From Allobosea sp. ASV33 (lineage in GTDB: Bacteria > Pseudomonadota > Alphaproteobacteria > Rhizobiales > Beijerinckiaceae): a stretch of 64,000 nt of DNA. The notes beneath the pieces are model-generated. The model worked only from the letters and a program-made list of their open reading frames with translations, ran no database searches and was not told the DNA's origin. The stretch lies in assembly GCF_016428755.1 (NCBI RefSeq), contig NZ_JAELTI010000002.1, forward strand, positions 1 to 64,000, given 5' to 3'. Shown one piece after another: positions 1 through 10,902 of the stretch (position 1 is its first letter; each line of letters begins with the position of its first letter). The position numbers and the translations under genes are program-made.

Positions 1-1
1 G

Positions 2-304
2 TTCGCGATCGAGCAGGAAGCCAAGGGCAAGGGCCTCGTCGAGGCGACATTGGAGGCGGCGCGCCAGCGCCTGCGGCCGATCCTGATGACCTCGCTCGCC
101 TTCGTGCTCGGCGTCACGCCTTTGGCCGTTGCCACGGGCGCTGGATCGGGGAGCCAGAACTCGATCGGCATCGGCGTGATGGGCGGCATGATCGCCGCGA
201 CGGTGATCGGCGTGTTCTTCGTGCCGCTGCTCTATGTCGGTGTCGTCAGCCTCGTCCGGCGCTGGCGCGGCGACGAACCGGCCCCGGCGACCGCCGCCGA
301 GTGA
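2..304 (+). CDS. RND multidrug efflux permease, C-terminal fragment (AcrB/HAE1 family)
   Basis: Only the last 100 residues are in the window; the 5' part lies to the left, and the reading frame is open from base 2. RND permeases are trimeric inner-membrane proton antiporters that export drugs and other hydrophobic compounds through a periplasmic adaptor and an outer-membrane channel. The visible part contains the family's late signature [19 protein letters not shown], followed by [18 protein letters not shown] and a last membrane helix ending in [10 protein letters not shown], which matches the end of AcrB-like proteins. A short hydrophilic tail follows. The substrate cannot be told from this piece. 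Confidence 0.9.
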   Translation, partial: FAIEQEAKGKGLVEATLEAARQRLRPILMTSLAFVLGVTPLAVATGAGSGSQNSIGIGVMGGMIAATVIGVFFVPLLYVGVVSLVRRWRGDEPAPATAAE

Positions 305-364
305 ATGACGGGGGCGCGGCCGGCGATGGCTGCGCCCCGCTTTCGATGGTGCTAGATTGCCGCG

Positions 365-631
365 ATGACCGACTTCCCCGACATCATCCGCTCGCCCCTG
401 TCGCAGACCTTCACCCATGACGGCATTACCGTGCGCGTGGAGATCTACAAGATCGGCGGCACCGACGGCTGGACCCTCGAACTCATCGACGAGGAAGGCG
501 GCTCGACCGTCTGGCAGGACGCCTTCGCAACCGACGCCGATGCCTTCGCCGAGTTCACCGACGGCGTCGAGCAGCTCGGCCTCGACCGCCTGATCGACCC
601 GGACGACGACGACCTCGCCACCGTGCACTGA
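365..631 (+). CDS. Conserved small acidic protein of unknown function
   Basis: The gene encodes 88 residues with a strongly acidic C-terminus (DPDDDDLATVH). I do not recognise a named family. The composition looks like a folded, soluble cytoplasmic protein with a central beta-rich stretch (VRVEIYKIGGTDGWTLELID). There is no signal peptide or membrane segment. It starts 60 bases after the efflux gene and ends 17 bases before the next small gene, so the two small genes probably share a transcript. Codon use has the high third-position G+C of the surrounding core genes, which supports real coding. Confidence 0.7.
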   Translation: MTDFPDIIRSPLSQTFTHDGITVRVEIYKIGGTDGWTLELIDEEGGSTVWQDAFATDADAFAEFTDGVEQLGLDRLIDPDDDDLATVH

Positions 632-648
632 GCGGGCGCGGCTTCGCC

Positions 649-933
649 ATGCGCTATACCGACGAACTCGATGCGCTCCGTGCGGCTCGCGACGACCTTC
701 GCCGCCGGATCGCCGAGCGGCTGGCGCTCGAAGCCGGCGCCCCCTGCGACGGGCCATCCCTGGAAGCCTGGCTGACTGCCGCGGACGAGGCGATCGAGGC
801 TTGGGAGAACGAGGGCGAGGAAGCGCAGGATCCCCGCGCCTTCCGGCCGATTGGGCCGTTGCAGGACCTGCTGGCGGACCATGCCGCGCTCGTCGAGCGG
901 ATCGCCGATGCGCTGGACCGGCGCCTGTCCTAG
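649..933 (+). CDS. Small helical protein of unknown function
   Basis: The gene encodes 94 residues that are predominantly helical, charged and alanine/leucine rich (for example DELDALRAARDDLRRRIAER), without Cys clusters, signal peptide or membrane segments. I do not recognise a family. It lies 17 bases downstream of another small gene on the same strand and looks co-transcribed with it. Reading-frame composition fits the host. A helical-hairpin protein is an inference from composition only. Confidence 0.6.
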   Translation: MRYTDELDALRAARDDLRRRIAERLALEAGAPCDGPSLEAWLTAADEAIEAWENEGEEAQDPRAFRPIGPLQDLLADHAALVERIADALDRRLS

Positions 934-963
934 AACTCGCGGGTTTTCCAAAGAATTGCGCCG

Positions 964-1049
964 TGATCCGGACGCAGCGAAGCGGAGATCCGGGATCCAC
1001 TGTAGAGCTCGACACTCTACGATGGATCCCGGGTCAAGCCGGGATGACG
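964..1049. repeat. Dispersed intergenic palindromic repeat, copy 1
   Basis: This stretch contains GATCCGGGATCCACTG and GATGGATCCCGGGTCAAGCC and ends in GGGATGACG. The GATGGATCCCGG...GGGATGACG end recurs at 6014-6111, and a diverged version with GATGGATTCCGG...GGAATGACG is at 30866-30960. The ends are inverted relative to each other, so the element can fold into a long hairpin. Such short non-coding repeats are common in Hyphomicrobiales genomes. The rest of the spacer, 934-1302, shows nothing else recognisable. Confidence 0.6.
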
Positions 1050-1302
1050 ACGCACCCGCAATTTGCAGCGGTGATCGCCGCAATTGGCAGAAACTCAGGA
1101 ATATCGTGCAGATTTCGTGCAGGCGGCCGTCCTGCGCGATCGCGATCGAATGACGGGACATCCGATGCTCGGCCAAACCGCCTTCAAATCGACTTCCGCC
1201 TGAATTAGGCTGAAGTTCGGTCTTGAGCACTTTCGAGACCCTCACCTAGCCTGCATCGCAACGGCTGCCACAAGGCCGAGCGGGAAACGACAGGAGGCTG
1301 CG

Positions 1303-2505
1303 ATCGCCCTGCCCTGGCACAGGCTAAGCCCGGATGAGCTAGCGCTGCTCGAGGCCACTTTCTGGTCAGGAGGCGCCGCCCGCCATGCGCTGGCCGATAG
1401 CCTGCAGTTTTCCCGAAGCAAGACCAATGCGATCGCGGCGGGCCTGATCGAGGAAGGCCTGCTCGACGAGGCCGGCGTCCAGCATTCCACTGGCGGGCGG
1501 CGGCCCGAGACCCTCTGCGTCCACCGCCGCATCGGCGTGCTCGTCGGCATCGATATCGGCGCGACCAGCCTCGATATCGCGCTTCTCCGCCCCGATCTCG
1601 GCATCATCGCTCGCCATGCGCAGGAGGCCGATGTCGAGGCCGGCCCCGGCCCGATCATGGCGCGGCTGCGGTCTCTCCTGCCAGCGATGCTGGCGCAGAA
1701 CGGCATCGCGCCGGACCGCGTGCTCGCGGTCGGCATCGGCGTGCCCGGCCCGGTCAATTTCGCCGCCGGCCAGCTCGTCAATCCGCCGCTGATGCCGGGC
1801 TGGGACAGCTATGCCATCCGCGAGGACCTGCGCGAGATCACCGATGCGCCGATCTTCGTCGACAACGACGTGAACCTGATGGCGCTCGGCGTGCTCTGGC
1901 GCCAGCGCAAGCAGATCGAGAATTTCCTCGTCATCAAGGTCGGCACCGGCATCGGCTGCGGCATCGTCTGCCATGGCGAGCTTTATCGCGGCTCGACCGG
2001 TTCGGCCGGCGACATCGGCCATATCTGCGCCGATGTCGCCGGCCCGCTCTGCCGCTGCGGCAATCGCGGCTGCGTGGAGGCAATGGCCGCGGCGCCCGCC
2101 ATCGTCGCGATGGGGCTGGAGGCGGCGCAGTCCGGTCGCAGCCCCGCCTTAGCCGAACGCCTCGCCGCGAAGGGCCTGCTGGATGCCGCCGATATCGGCG
2201 CGGCCAGCCGGGCCGGCGATGCCGAGGCCGACGCGATCGTACGCCGGTCCGGCCGCTTGATCGGCCAGGTGCTCGCCGCGCTGGTCAATTTCTACAACCC
2301 CTCGCATATCTTCATCGGCGGCGGCGTCTCGGCGATCGGCCCGATGTTCCTCGCCGCGATCCGCCAGAGCGTGAGCCAGCGTTCGCTTGCCCTCTCGACC
2401 CGCCATCTCGAGATCACCTCGGCCCCGCTCGGCCCCGAGACCGGGCTGATCGGCGCCGGCGTGCTCGCCATGCGCGAGGCGCTGCGCAGCGGAGGCCCGG
2501 CATGA
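1303..2505 (+). CDS. ROK-family transcriptional regulator / sugar kinase-like protein
   Basis: ROK repressors pair an N-terminal winged helix-turn-helix with a sugar-kinase-like domain and usually control neighbouring sugar genes. The kinase-like part shows the phosphate-binding start VGIDIGATSLDIALL, the catalytic-type DNDVN, the GTGIGCGIV loop and the ROK zinc motif CRCGNRGCVEA. The first ATG/GTG/TTG in frame is the GTG at 1537, which would delete the HTH. Open frame continues upstream and encodes a plausible HTH (LSPDELALLEATFWSGGAAR, then SRSKTNAIAAGLIEEGLLDE). A strong Shine-Dalgarno CAGGAGG at 1291-1297 sits 5 bases before an ATC codon at 1303; CTG at 1309 is the alternative. The stop overlaps the next gene by 4 bases, so it heads the sugar-transporter operon and probably regulates it. 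Confidence 0.8.
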   Translation: MALPWHRLSPDELALLEATFWSGGAARHALADSLQFSRSKTNAIAAGLIEEGLLDEAGVQHSTGGRRPETLCVHRRIGVLVGIDIGATSLDIALLRPDLGIIARHAQEADVEAGPGPIMARLRSLLPAMLAQNGIAPDRVLAVGIGVPGPVNFAAGQLVNPPLMPGWDSYAIREDLREITDAPIFVDNDVNLMALGVLWRQRKQIENFLVIKVGTGIGCGIVCHGELYRGSTGSAGDIGHICADVAGPLCRCGNRGCVEAMAAAPAIVAMGLEAAQSGRSPALAERLAAKGLLDAADIGAASRAGDAEADAIVRRSGRLIGQVLAALVNFYNPSHIFIGGGVSAIGPMFLAAIRQSVSQRSLALSTRHLEITSAPLGPETGLIGAGVLAMREALRSGGPA

Positions 2506-4010
2506 ACGCGACCGCAGGCCTCGCCGTCGCCTTCGACGGCATCGTCAAGCGCTTCGGCCCGGTCGAGGTGCTGCACGGCGTCTCCTTCGACCTCGAACCC
2601 GGCAAGGTCTACGGCCTGCTCGGCGAGAACGGCGCCGGCAAGTCGACCCTGATGAAGATACTCTCCGGCTACGAGCAGCCGAGCGAAGGCCGGATTCTGA
2701 TCGACGGCGCGCCCGTCGCCTTCACCGGATCGCGCGAGGCTGAAGCCGCAGGCATCGTCCTGATCCATCAGGAGTTCAACCTCGCCGATGACCTGACCAT
2801 CGCTGGCAACATCTTCCTCGGTCATGAGCGCCGCAAGGGCTGGCTGCTCGACGAGGAGGCGATGCGCCGCGAGGCCGAGGCTGCGCTCGCCCAGGTCGGG
2901 CTGGCACGGACGCCGGATACGCCGGTGCGCCGTTTGATCGTCGCCGAAAAGCAGCTCGTCGAGATCGCCAAGGCGCTCTCGCGAAAGACCCGCCTGCTGA
3001 TCATGGACGAGCCCACCGCGACGCTGACCCCGTCCGAGGCGGGGCGCCTCTTCGCCCTGATCGAGCGGATGCGGGCGGAAGGCATCACCGTCGTCTACAT
3101 CTCGCACAAGCTCGACGAGGTCGAACGCATCACCGACGAGGTCATCGTCATGCGCGACGGCCGTTTCGTCGGCCGGGCGGCGACTGTATCGCTCACTCGC
3201 CACGCCATGGCGACGATGATGGTCGGGCGCGAGATCGCCGATCTCTTTCCCGAGAAGATCGCTGCCGATCCCACTGTCCCACCGGCGCTATCGGTCGAGA
3301 GCTTCTCGGTGCCGGGCTGGGCCAGCGACATCTCGTTTGCGGTGCGACCGGGCGAAATCCTCGGCTTTGCCGGGCTGGTCGGCGCCGGGCGGACCGAGCT
3401 TTTCGAGGGCATTCTGGGCCTCAGGTCGGGCAGCGGCATGATCCGACGCGACGGCAAGCCGATCCAGCTCAATTCGCCGCGCGACGCCACCCGCCATGGG
3501 CTCGCCTATCTGAGCGAGGATCGCAAGGGCAAGGGCCTGCATGTCGACTTCCCGCTACGGCCCAACCTCACCCTGATGGCGCTGGAGCGCTATGCGAAAC
3601 CGCTGCTCGACCATGAAGCGGAGCAGCGCGCGCTCGAAACCGCCGTCGGCGAATTCGGCATCCGCGCCGGCTCGCTCGACATGAAGGCCGCCTCGCTCTC
3701 GGGCGGCAACCAGCAGAAGCTCGCGCTCGCCAAGGTGCTGCATCCCGCGCCGCGCGTACTGGTGCTCGACGAGCCGACGCGCGGCGTCGATGTCGGCGCC
3801 AAGCGCGAGATCTACTTCCTGATCCAGAAACTCGCGGCCCAGGGGCTCGCCCTGATCGTCATCTCCTCGGAGCTGATCGAGCTGATCGGCCTCGCCCATC
3901 GCGTCGCGGTGATGCGCGAGGGCCGGCTCGTCGCGACGGTGGAAGGCAGCGAGATGACCGAAGCGACGATGATCGCCCATGCCACGGGGACCCGCCATGT
4001 CGCAGCCTGA
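2502..4010 (+). CDS. Sugar ABC transporter, duplicated ATP-binding protein (RbsA/XylG/MglA type)
   Basis: This 502-residue protein carries two ABC ATPase domains in tandem, the normal layout for ribose/xylose/galactose-type importers. The first domain has Walker A GENGAGKS near residue 42 and Walker [10 protein letters not shown]. The second has the signature [15 protein letters not shown] and Walker [15 protein letters not shown], while its Walker A is degenerate (GLVGAGRTE), as is typical of the family. The ATG overlaps the ROK stop (ATGA), and the downstream permease begins inside its 3' end, giving a translationally coupled operon. The exact sugar is unknown; the downstream dehydrogenase suggests a polyol, inositol or rare sugar. 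Confidence 0.93.
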   Translation: MNATAGLAVAFDGIVKRFGPVEVLHGVSFDLEPGKVYGLLGENGAGKSTLMKILSGYEQPSEGRILIDGAPVAFTGSREAEAAGIVLIHQEFNLADDLTIAGNIFLGHERRKGWLLDEEAMRREAEAALAQVGLARTPDTPVRRLIVAEKQLVEIAKALSRKTRLLIMDEPTATLTPSEAGRLFALIERMRAEGITVVYISHKLDEVERITDEVIVMRDGRFVGRAATVSLTRHAMATMMVGREIADLFPEKIAADPTVPPALSVESFSVPGWASDISFAVRPGEILGFAGLVGAGRTELFEGILGLRSGSGMIRRDGKPIQLNSPRDATRHGLAYLSEDRKGKGLHVDFPLRPNLTLMALERYAKPLLDHEAEQRALETAVGEFGIRAGSLDMKAASLSGGNQQKLALAKVLHPAPRVLVLDEPTRGVDVGAKREIYFLIQKLAAQGLALIVISSELIELIGLAHRVAVMREGRLVATVEGSEMTEATMIAHATGTRHVAA

Positions 4011-5010
4011 AGCCGCAGAGCGCGCCGAGGCCCGCACCCGCGAGGCAGCCGTCCCGCTCGGCGATCGTATCGCCGCCTTCGGGCCCGTCATTGGCCTCGT
4101 ACTGCTCTGCGCGGCCGGCGCGATGCTCAACAGCGATTTCGCCACGCTCGACAACGCGCTGAACGTGCTCACCCGCACGGCCTTCATCGGCATCATCGCC
4201 GTCGGCATGTGCTTCGTCATCATCCTCGGCGGCATCGACCTCTCGGTCGGCTCGATGGCGGCGCTGATCGCGGGGTGCGTCATCCTCTTCATCAACTGGG
4301 CGGCCGACGCCTTCGGCTCGCCGCTGCTGGCGGTGATCGGCGGGGCCGCACTCGCGGTCGTGCTCGGCGGCGTCTTCGGCCTGCTGCACGGCCTGCTGAT
4401 CGCGAAGGGTCGGATCGAGCCCTTCATCGTCACTTTAGGAACGCTCGGCATCTACCGAGCATACCTCACCTATTTCGCCGATGGTGGCGCTCTCACGCTC
4501 GACAACGCCTTGGCCGATCTCTACGCGCCGGTCTATTACGCCAGCTTCCTCGGCGTGCCGATCCCGGTCTGGGTCTTCCTGCTGGTCGCGCTCACCGGAG
4601 CGCTGATCCTGAACCGCACGATCTTCGGCCGGCATGTCCAGGCGATCGGCTCGAACGAGACCGTCGCGCGCTATGCCGCAGTCGATGTCGAGCGCGTCAA
4701 GATCCTGACCTACATGCTCCTAGGCCTCTGCGTCGGCATCGCCACGCTGCTCTATGTGCCGCGCCTGGGCTCGGCCTCGCCGACCACCGGCCTGCTCTGG
4801 GAGCTGGAGGCCATCGCCGCGGTCATCGTTGGCGGCGCGGCGCTGAAAGGTGGCCATGGCAGCATCACCGGCACGGTCATCGGCGCGATCCTGCTCTCGG
4901 TGATCAGCAACATCCTCAACCTGACGAGCCTGATCAGCGTCTATCTGAACGCCGCCGTGCAGGGCTTCGTCATCATTACCGTCGCGTTTTTGCAGAAAGG
5001 CCGCCGCTGA
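3997..5010 (+). CDS. Sugar ABC transporter permease (RbsC type)
   Basis: This inner-membrane permease of the BPD_transp_2 family has many hydrophobic helices. Family hallmarks include [16 protein letters not shown] and, later, [20 protein letters not shown], and [23 protein letters not shown] before the last helices is a classic RbsC/XylH signature. I place the start at 3997 (MSQPEA), overlapping the ATPase gene by 14 bases; an in-frame ATG at 3979 is the alternative. It would form the membrane channel used by the RbsA-type ATPase and the binding protein encoded 25 bases downstream. Confidence 0.93.
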   Translation: MSQPEAAERAEARTREAAVPLGDRIAAFGPVIGLVLLCAAGAMLNSDFATLDNALNVLTRTAFIGIIAVGMCFVIILGGIDLSVGSMAALIAGCVILFINWAADAFGSPLLAVIGGAALAVVLGGVFGLLHGLLIAKGRIEPFIVTLGTLGIYRAYLTYFADGGALTLDNALADLYAPVYYASFLGVPIPVWVFLLVALTGALILNRTIFGRHVQAIGSNETVARYAAVDVERVKILTYMLLGLCVGIATLLYVPRLGSASPTTGLLWELEAIAAVIVGGAALKGGHGSITGTVIGAILLSVISNILNLTSLISVYLNAAVQGFVIITVAFLQKGRR

Positions 5011-5035
5011 AGGCGGTCAACCAGGGAGAGAAGCG

Positions 5036-5998
5036 ATGTCCATGCAGACCAGACGCAGCCTCATGCTTGCCACCGCCGCGGGCCTCGCCTTCGCCGCCAC
5101 GGGTGCGGCGGCGGAGCCCGTCAATCTCGGCGTGTCCATCCCCGCCGCGACGCATAGCTTCATGGGCGGCATCAACTATTGGGCGAACCAAGCGAAGAAG
5201 GATCTCGAGGCCAAGCACAAGGACCTCAAGATCACCATCCGCACCGCCGCCAACGCCGTCGAGCAGGCCAACCAGCTCCAGGACCTGAGCACGGTCACCA
5301 AGATCAACGCGCTCGTCGTCTTCCCCTTCGAATCGGCGGCGCTGACCCGGCCGGTCGCCAATGTAAAGGCCAAGGGTGCCTATGTGACCGTGGTCGACCG
5401 CGGCCTGACCGACACCTCGGCGCAGGATGCCTATGTCGCCGGCGACAACACCGCTTTCGGCAAGATCCCGGCCGAATACATCGCCAAGACGCTCGGCGGT
5501 AAAGGCAATGTCGTGGCGCTCCGCGGCATTCCGACCACGCTCGACAACGAGCGCATGGATGCCTTCAACGCCGTGCTGAAGGGCCATCCCGACATCAAGC
5601 TGCTCGACGCCAAATATGCCAACTGGAACCGCGACGACGCTTACAAGGTCACGCAGGACTTCCTGACCCGCTTCAAGGATATCGACGCCTTCTGGGCCGC
5701 CGACGATGACATGGCCTTCGGCGCCATTCGCGCCATCGACCAGGCCGGCCGCAAGGACATCAAGGTGATCTTCGGCGGCGCCGGGGCCAAGGACATGGTC
5801 AAGATCATCCTCGAGGGGAAGGACCCGCGCATCCAGGCCAATGTCAGCTACTCTCCAAAATTCATCTATGAATCGATCAAGTTGACGGCGGAAGCTCGCC
5901 TGAAGGGCGAGAAGTTGCCGGCCACCACAATCATTCCCTCGGTGCTGATCGACAAGAGCAACGCCAAGGAGTTCTACCACCCCGACTCGCCGTTCTGA
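5036..5998 (+). CDS. Sugar ABC transporter periplasmic substrate-binding protein (RbsB type)
   Basis: This 320-residue protein begins with a Sec signal peptide ([20 protein letters not shown], cleavage near AAA-EP) and belongs to the Peripla_BP_4 family. The mature protein starts with [15 protein letters not shown] and has the family's [16 protein letters not shown] and [20 protein letters not shown] segments. A GGGAGAG-like ribosome site precedes it. An ATG two codons in (5042) is an equally possible start. It captures the sugar for the permease/ATPase pair encoded just upstream. The ligand cannot be named from sequence alone. Confidence 0.92.
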   Translation: MSMQTRRSLMLATAAGLAFAATGAAAEPVNLGVSIPAATHSFMGGINYWANQAKKDLEAKHKDLKITIRTAANAVEQANQLQDLSTVTKINALVVFPFESAALTRPVANVKAKGAYVTVVDRGLTDTSAQDAYVAGDNTAFGKIPAEYIAKTLGGKGNVVALRGIPTTLDNERMDAFNAVLKGHPDIKLLDAKYANWNRDDAYKVTQDFLTRFKDIDAFWAADDDMAFGAIRAIDQAGRKDIKVIFGGAGAKDMVKIILEGKDPRIQANVSYSPKFIYESIKLTAEARLKGEKLPATTIIPSVLIDKSNAKEFYHPDSPF

Positions 5999-6013
5999 GC
6001 GAGCTGAACACGT

Positions 6014-6111
6014 CGTCATCCCAAGCTTGAACCGGGATCCATCGAAGGGCGCCAGCGCTCTGGGATGGATCCCGGATCGGCATCGCCCGAGGCGGCTTGT
6101 CCGGGATGACG
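6014..6111. repeat. Dispersed intergenic palindromic repeat, copy 2
   Basis: It starts CGTCATCCCAAGCTTGAACC and ends GGCTTGTCCGGGATGACG, so its two ends are inverted relative to each other, with GGATCCATC and GATGGATCC inside. It belongs to the same family as 964-1049 and 30866-30960. It fills most of the gap between the binding-protein gene and the oxidoreductase gene, and it argues that the dehydrogenase start lies after it. Confidence 0.65.
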
Positions 6112-6147
6112 GAGCCTTTTGACATATGTTCCGCGAGTGCTGCCGGC

Positions 6148-7305
6148 ATGAACCAGGATCCTCCGCGCAAGCTGCGCTATGCCATGATCGGCGGCGGCCG
6201 CGATGCCTTCATCGGCGCCGTGCACCGTCATGCCATTGCACTCGATGGGCAGGCGGAGCTGATCGCAGGCGCCCTGTCCTCGACACCGGAACGCGCCCGC
6301 GAATCCGGCCGCGCGCTCGGCCTCTCTGAGGCGCATAACCACGCAAGCTGGCAGGCCCTGCTCGAAGCCGAGGTCGCCCGCCCGGCGACGGAGCGCGTCG
6401 AGCTCGTCGTCATCGTCACGCCGACCGACACGCATTTCCCGATCGCACAGGCCTTCGCTGAAGCCGGCTTCCATGTCGTCTGCGACAAGCCGCTGGCCCA
6501 TACCGGCCAGCAGGCGACGACGCTGGTCGAGACGGTCGCTAAGCGCGGCACCGTCTTCGGCGTCACCTACAACTACACCGGCTACCCGATGGTCCGGCAG
6601 GCGCGCGAGATGGTGCGGTCGGGCGCGCTCGGCCGCATCCGCAAGGTCGTGGTCGAGTACAATCAGGGCTGGCTGGCGACCGCGCTGGAGGCGACCGGCA
6701 ACAAGCAGGCGAGCTGGCGCACCGATCCGGCGCGCAGCGGCATCGCCGGCGCGCTCGGCGATATCGGCTCCCATGCCGAGAACCTCGTTGCAACCGTGAC
6801 GGGGCTTCAGATCGAGGAACTCGTGGCCGATCTCGGCGCGCTCGTTCCCGGCCGCGTGCTCGACGACGATGCCAGCATGCTGCTGCGCTTCAAGGGCGGC
6901 GCGCGCGGCGTCCTCGTCGCCTCGCAGATCAATGCCGGGCTGGAGAATGATCTGCGCCTGCGCGTCTCCGGCGAAGACGGCACGCTGGAATGGCGGCAGG
7001 AGGAGCCGAACCGGCTCGTCCATCATCGTCGCGAGGGGCCGACCGAGATCTTCACGCGAGCCTCGCCCTGGCTCTGCGAATCGGCCCGCCGCGCCGGGCG
7101 GATTCCGGCGGGGCATCCGGAAGGCTTCATCGAGGCCTTCGCCAATATCTATCGCGGCGTCTTCGCCGATATCCGCGCCCACAAGGCCGGCACGACAGCC
7201 GATCCGCTCGATGCCGACTATCCGACGGTCAGCGACGGCGCGCGCGGTGTGCGCTTCATCGAATGCGCGGTGGCGTCCTCGGCGGAGCGGCGCTGGCTGC
7301 CCTTC

Positions 7306-7314
<9 letters not shown>
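6148..7314 (+). CDS. Gfo/Idh/MocA-family NAD(P)-dependent oxidoreductase
   Basis: These enzymes oxidise or reduce sugars, inositols and related polyols. The N-terminal Rossmann fold shows the nucleotide-binding loop [20 protein letters not shown], and the catalytic-region motif CDKPLAHT corresponds to the family's EKP (here DKP). A GFO_IDH_MocA C-terminal domain follows, with [18 protein letters not shown] chose ATG 6148, because the earlier in-frame ATGs at 6097 and 6106 start inside or against the end of the dispersed repeat. Its position after the ABC genes suggests it processes the imported sugar. Its 3' end overlaps the 3' end of the convergent glycerol kinase gene by 9 bases, so little room remains for a terminator. 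Confidence 0.88.
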
Positions 7315-8808
<1,494 letters not shown>

Positions 8809-9026
8809 GTCGGTTCCCTGCCCGTCTTTGTGCTGGCGGAGACTGGCCGATCAGCCGGTTCCCGCGCAAGCGGGCAACTGCGGGGCCAACCGGCAAGTTT
8901 CCTGCGGGACAAGGTTCTGCTTGGCATGTCGCTTGCCCTGTAGTTAGCTCATGAAGAAGCAGGGTCGTGCGGGGCCGCGACCCCTGCCCGCGCCGTTGGC
9001 ATCGGGCAGGTTGAGGGATTGGATCG

Positions 9027-10148
9027 GTGGCGGTCGAGGACCGGCAACAACGGGGAGTCGCGCCTGCGGCGCGACCACAGCGATATGACGCCGATCCGCA
9101 ACGGGCCGGCGCCGTTCCGGTTGGCGCGCCCGCGCCCTTCAAGAGCTTCGTTCAGCCCGCCCCGCGCCCGCCGGGCGCGACTTATGCCGCGCTCGATCTC
9201 GGCACCAATAACTGCCGCCTCCTGATTGCCCGCCCGGCCCAGCACGGCTTCCGCGTCGTCGATGCCTTCTCGCGGATCGTGCGCCTCGGCGAAGGCCTGG
9301 CCGCCAGCAGCCGCCTCGCCGATGCCGCCATGGATCGCGCCGTCGAGGCCCTGAAAATCTGCCGCGGCAAGATGGCGAATCGCGGCGTCACGCGCGCGCG
9401 CCTCGTCACGACCGAGGCCTGCCGCGCCGCCACCAATGGGCTCGACTTCATCCGGCGCGTCGCGGCCGAGGCGGAGCTGGCGCTGGAGGTCATCGACCAG
9501 CGCACCGAAGCCGCGCTCGCCGTCTCCGGCTGCGCCGCGCTGGCGGATCCGGCGGCGGAAAGCGTCATCGTCTTCGATATCGGCGGCGGCTCGACCGAGA
9601 TCATCTGGCTCGGCGGCCGCAGCGAGGCACGCGATCCTGCCGCCCGCATCCGCGAATGGGCGTCGCTGCCGATCGGCGTCGTCACCGTCGCCGAACGCTA
9701 TGGCGGCATCGAGGTCAGCCGCGAGCTGTTCGAGCGCATGGTCGAGGACTGCACGCAGGCGCTCGCGCCCTTCGCCAAGAAGGCAGCCGGTGCCAAGGAC
9801 GGCCGCAGCTTTCACCTGCTCGGCACCTCCGGCACGGTCACGACCGTCGCCGGCATCCATCTCGACCTGCCGCGCTATGACCGGCGCGAGGTCGACGGGC
9901 TGTGGATGCACCAGCGCGACATCCTCACGGTGATCGACCGCCTGATCGAGATGGACTATGCCGCCCGTGCGGCGAATGCCTGCATCGGCCGCGAGCGTGC
10001 CGATCTGGTGCTGGCCGGCTGCGCGATCTTCGAGGCGATCCGCCGCGCGTTCCCCAGCGAGCGCGTGCGCATCGCCGATCGCGGCCTGCGCGAGGGCATC
10101 CTGCTGCGCATGATGCATGAGGACCGCGCCTGGTGGCGGCGGAAATAG
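9027..10148 (+). CDS. ppx: Exopolyphosphatase / guanosine pentaphosphate phosphatase family protein (Ppx/GppA)
   Basis: Ppx/GppA enzymes hydrolyse terminal phosphates of polyphosphate or of pppGpp. The ASKHA-fold phosphate loops are clear: AALDLGTNNCRLLIA near residue 55 and the second loop VIVFDIGGGSTEIIWL. The gene starts with GTG at 9027 after a GAGGG site; the first 50 or so residues are proline/arginine-rich and poorly conserved, so a later start is possible. The 373-residue length matches short alphaproteobacterial forms that lack the C-terminal HD-like domain of E. coli Ppx. It is 10 bases upstream of rlmE and is likely co-transcribed with it, an arrangement I know from related genomes. 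Confidence 0.88.
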   Translation: MAVEDRQQRGVAPAARPQRYDADPQRAGAVPVGAPAPFKSFVQPAPRPPGATYAALDLGTNNCRLLIARPAQHGFRVVDAFSRIVRLGEGLAASSRLADAAMDRAVEALKICRGKMANRGVTRARLVTTEACRAATNGLDFIRRVAAEAELALEVIDQRTEAALAVSGCAALADPAAESVIVFDIGGGSTEIIWLGGRSEARDPAARIREWASLPIGVVTVAERYGGIEVSRELFERMVEDCTQALAPFAKKAAGAKDGRSFHLLGTSGTVTTVAGIHLDLPRYDRREVDGLWMHQRDILTVIDRLIEMDYAARAANACIGRERADLVLAGCAIFEAIRRAFPSERVRIADRGLREGILLRMMHEDRAWWRRK

Positions 10149-10158
10149 GTTCGAGACA

Positions 10159-10902
10159 ATGAGCACCGGAAAATCGGGCGGCAACACCGGCGGCAAGCCT
10201 GCCGGCGCGCGCGACATGCGCGTCAAGGTCAAGAAAGCCGGCAAGCTCAAGCATTCCTCGCAGCTCTGGCTCGAGCGCCAGCTCAACGACCCCTATGTGA
10301 AGCGGGCCCGGGAGATGGGCTATCGCTCGCGCGCGGCGTTCAAGCTTGAGGAGATGGACGACCGCTACAAGTTCCTGAAGACCGGCCAACGCCTGGTCGA
10401 TCTCGGTTGCGCGCCCGGCGGCTGGTGCCAGATCGCGGCCAAGCGCATCGGACTGGAGCAGGGCAAAGGCTATATCGTCGGCATCGACCTCCTGGCCGTC
10501 GATCCGATCCCCGGCGTCGACCTGATCCAGATGGATTTCATGGCCGAGGAAGCGCCCGCGCTGCTGACGCAGCGCCTCGGCGGCCGGGCCGACGGCGTGA
10601 TGTCCGACATGGCCGCCAACACCACCGGCCACAAGAAGACCGACCATCTCAAGATCATCGCGCTGGCAGAGGCGGCGATCGAATTCACGCATGATGTGCT
10701 GGCGCCGGGCGGCTTCTTCCTCGCCAAGCTTTTCCAGGGCGGCGACAGCGCCGAGCTTCTGGCTACGTTGAAGCGCGACTTCACAACCGTGCGCAACGTC
10801 AAGCCGGCGGCGAGCCGGGCGGATTCGTCGGAGCTCTACGTGCTGGCGACGGGGTATCGCCGGAAAAACATCAAAGATGGCGGGCACGACGAAGCCGAAT
10901 GA
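10159..10902 (+). CDS. rlmE: 23S rRNA (uridine-2'-O)-methyltransferase RlmE (FtsJ/RrmJ)
   Basis: RlmE methylates the 2'-hydroxyl of U2552 (E. coli numbering) in the A-loop of 23S rRNA late in large-subunit assembly. The SAM-binding motif LVDLGCAPGGWCQIAA is canonical, as are YRSRAAFKLEEMDDRY, the catalytic-region DGVMSDMAANTTGHKKTDH and GGFFLAKLFQGGD. I chose ATG 10159 because the open frame upstream overlaps ppx. Its stop overlaps the next gene (ATGA). Confidence 0.95.
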   Translation: MSTGKSGGNTGGKPAGARDMRVKVKKAGKLKHSSQLWLERQLNDPYVKRAREMGYRSRAAFKLEEMDDRYKFLKTGQRLVDLGCAPGGWCQIAAKRIGLEQGKGYIVGIDLLAVDPIPGVDLIQMDFMAEEAPALLTQRLGGRADGVMSDMAANTTGHKKTDHLKIIALAEAAIEFTHDVLAPGGFFLAKLFQGGDSAELLATLKRDFTTVRNVKPAASRADSSELYVLATGYRRKNIKDGGHDEAE

